A DNA stretch of 64,000 nucleotides from a virus: IMG/VR virus record IMGVR_UViG_3300027963_000035, positions 186,001-250,000 of that record. One strand, given 5' to 3'. A program made the position numbers and the translations under genes. Position 1 is the first letter of the stretch; every line of letters begins with the position of its first letter. Shown piece by piece: positions 62,354 to 64,000 of the stretch. The notes beneath the pieces are model-generated. The model made no database searches, had not been told where the DNA came from, and worked only from the letters and a program-made list of their open reading frames with translations.

Positions 62354-64000
62354 TTATAGATAATAAATTCCTGGGGAACCTATATTGCCAATCCCTGCTG
62401 ACCGGTATGCACCTAATACTCCATTTGAATTCAATGTCCCAGCAGCATTCGAAATCAAAGTTCCATTAGAGTCATACCGCCAATAGAAAGTAACCCCAGT
62501 TGTGGCTACTGCAAAATTAGATAGCGGCAATGGCGGCACTCTTGTAACTTCTGATCGACTTGAATTGTATATTACAACTCCGTCCCCATTGGCCCCGAAA
62601 CTTACTCCACTACCAGAATAAGTGGCAATTTTTACTCCACTTCCTAAACTCCAAAAACTCTTGAATGCTGGAACCGCCGTATTCGGGGTTGCAGTTTCTA
62701 TACAAACAACTGATTCTCCTGCGGATATAGTTGTCCATCCGCCATAAGGAACAAGTGATACTGCACTGGAGTATAGGAATGAATCGTCGTCCATCTTCCA
62801 ACCAGTAATATCAACAGGCAAACCTCCAAAATTTGTCAACTCGAACCAGTCTCCAGTTCCACCCGCTCCACTTGAACTCATGACTTCCGTTATTCGAATT
62901 ATTCCAGGACCCAGTGTTGATGTAGGTGTTGATGTAGGTGTTGATGTAGGTGTTGATGTTGGGTATGGTGGCAAAGTTGTCGGCACATCTTGATTATCTT
63001 GATTAGTTTGTGTGGGAGTCGATGTTTGTGTGGGAGTCGATGTTTGTGTGGGAGTTGATGTTTGTGTGGGAGTTGATGTGGGTGCAGGTGGTAAATAAAA
63101 GGGACGAGAATATGCTGTGTGTAATTTTACATATGCACCACCACCTTCAGCTGCAGTATAGGGGAATATAAAAAACTGTAATCCTTCCGAGTAATCGGAA
63201 GTTAGGCTTCTTAGGTCGATTGTTACTGTGCATTCACTTATTGCGCCATACATAATACAAGAACCTAAATCTTTGGAAGGATCCGTTAAAGGATAAGATC
63301 CATAATAAACAAGATACGAAACATTGGAGATATTATCATTTCCAATATTGGATATAACACAATCCCAAGATAAAGTAACAAAATTACCATCTTGAACCGC
63401 CGTAAAGTTATTTGGTAAGTTTGGACACTTTAAAAACTCTGTTATCTCGCCTTGGCGACTTTGTAAGAAAGTGATTATTAAATTTTTAGAATTTAAAATA
63501 GACTGTTGTGTTGTTCCTATTGGATTTTTCTTATCACTTAATAAACTTGCTATTTTTTTGTCATACACGTAATTAACATAACTGTAAATATCATTAAATA
63601 CTGTGTCATCCTCTTCAAATGTTGATGTTTGTATCCAATTATGAAAGCTTAGCAACTCAGATATAAAAATATCTAAAGTTTCTCTATGAGAAAGACATTG
63701 ATCAAAGAAATAAGAATTATTAAGTGTGTATTGAAAGCCCATAGTCTCAAAAATTAAACCTGATCCATCGAAGTACGTGTCTGCTCCCCAAGGTAATAAT
63801 CTAAATTTTCCACTTGAGTCGCTATGATAAACGCTATTATTACCAAAAGAAACATAACCATCATTGTGGCCGCAATAAAGCTCTATAACACAATACTTCA
63901 TCAGCTGTTCGATATGTGCACAAGTTAACATATTATTATACCAACTTAAACCTTGTGGATTCTTGATCGAGTCTTCCACATACGAGAATGATTGAACTCT
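62354..64000 (-). CDS. CotH-kinase and lamin-tail domain protein, 5' end outside the window
   Basis: The frame is open to the right edge, so the N-terminus is missing; at least 548 residues are present. The first part (VIELYCGHNDGYVSFGNNSVYH, KFRLLPWGADTYFDG) is the C-terminal half of a CotH kinase domain. A fibronectin-like segment and two TPT-rich low-complexity linkers follow. A lamin-tail domain comes last (IRITEVMSSSGAGGTGDWFELTNFG, VDITGWKMDD, GDGVVIYNSS). This architecture is common in secreted planctomycete and verrucomicrobial proteins. In a phage it could be a tail or surface adhesin. Confidence 0.82.
   Translation of the reverse strand, partial: RVQSFSYVEDSIKNPQGLSWYNNMLTCAHIEQLMKYCVIELYCGHNDGYVSFGNNSVYHSDSSGKFRLLPWGADTYFDGSGLIFETMGFQYTLNNSYFFDQCLSHRETLDIFISELLSFHNWIQTSTFEEDDTVFNDIYSYVNYVYDKKIASLLSDKKNPIGTTQQSILNSKNLIITFLQSRQGEITEFLKCPNLPNNFTAVQDGNFVTLSWDCVISNIGNDNISNVSYLVYYGSYPLTDPSKDLGSCIMYGAISECTVTIDLRSLTSDYSEGLQFFIFPYTAAEGGGAYVKLHTAYSRPFYLPPAPTSTPTQTSTPTQTSTPTQTSTPTQTNQDNQDVPTTLPPYPTSTPTSTPTSTPTSTLGPGIIRITEVMSSSGAGGTGDWFELTNFGGLPVDITGWKMDDDSFLYSSAVSLVPYGGWTTISAGESVVCIETATPNTAVPAFKSFWSLGSGVKIATYSGSGVSFGANGDGVVIYNSSRSEVTRVPPLPLSNFAVATTGVTFYWRYDSNGTLISNAAGTLNSNGVLGAYRSAGIGNIGSPGIYYL

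Overview
The window is a densely packed, AT-rich stretch that reads as part of a large tailed-bacteriophage genome. There are about 125 mostly small genes, nearly all on the minus strand. Many overlap by ATGA or TAATG, and most are uncharacterised. Phage signatures include an rIIA/rIIB-type pair (52.7-56.6 kb), three HNH homing endonucleases, a scattered set of tRNA genes without encoded CCA, a GroES-like co-chaperonin, ligase-type nucleotidyltransferases, a GP88-like protein and several small proteins of families common in phages. No capsid, tail, terminase or polymerase gene is present, so the phage assignment is inference. Several genes look planctomycete-like: a DUF1559-style prepilin leader fused to an SGNH hydrolase, a secreted protein with a TGRVGHWGG...YEG core, and a CotH-kinase plus lamin-tail protein. 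I infer a planctomycete or related host.

Layout. 0-13 kb: minus-strand accessory genes, including a MoxR-type ATPase with a metallopeptidase/VWA partner, a J-domain protein, an acyl carrier protein and a phosphoesterase. 13.1-13.8 kb: a small plus-strand unit with CsrA, two tiny membrane proteins and a structured RNA. 14-22 kb: minus-strand accessory genes and sugar/methyl-transfer genes. 22-29 kb: tRNA-Ile2(CAU) with TilS, tRNA-Tyr and tRNA-Leu(UAA), then a PcfJ-like gene and an unusual 36-bp tandem array. 30-42 kb: many small genes, an IS110-like protein, a stand-alone Xre/MbcA/ParS toxin-binding domain, and tRNA-Asn and tRNA-Arg. 43-47.5 kb: a plus-strand block with a GNAT, a 624-aa protein and a split heptose kinase/nucleotidyltransferase. 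47.5-61 kb: rIIA/rIIB, two nucleotidyltransferases, GroES and two paralogous HTH proteins. 61.6-64 kb: a glycosyltransferase and the CotH/LTD protein, which runs off the window.

Three features stand out. First, a 20-bp motif (minus-strand sense AAGTTTCYYTYYGGTACGGT) recurs about 20 times, almost always 9-80 nt upstream of a minus-strand gene or tRNA, and looks like a phage-specific promoter. At least four plus-strand genes instead carry T4-late-like TAAATA boxes, suggesting two expression programmes. Second, three tRNA genes (Ile2-CAU, Leu-UAA, Arg-UCU) are interrupted in the anticodon loop by related 191-202 nt group I introns without internal ORFs. A fourth (Asn-GUU) carries a 69-nt non-group-I insertion. 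Free-standing HNH genes lie tail to tail with these tRNAs. A minimal TilS gene sits directly upstream of the CAU tRNA it would modify. Third, a non-coding array of about 18 units at 29.2-29.9 kb alternates two conserved boxes with short hypervariable spacers, and I cannot assign it to a known system.
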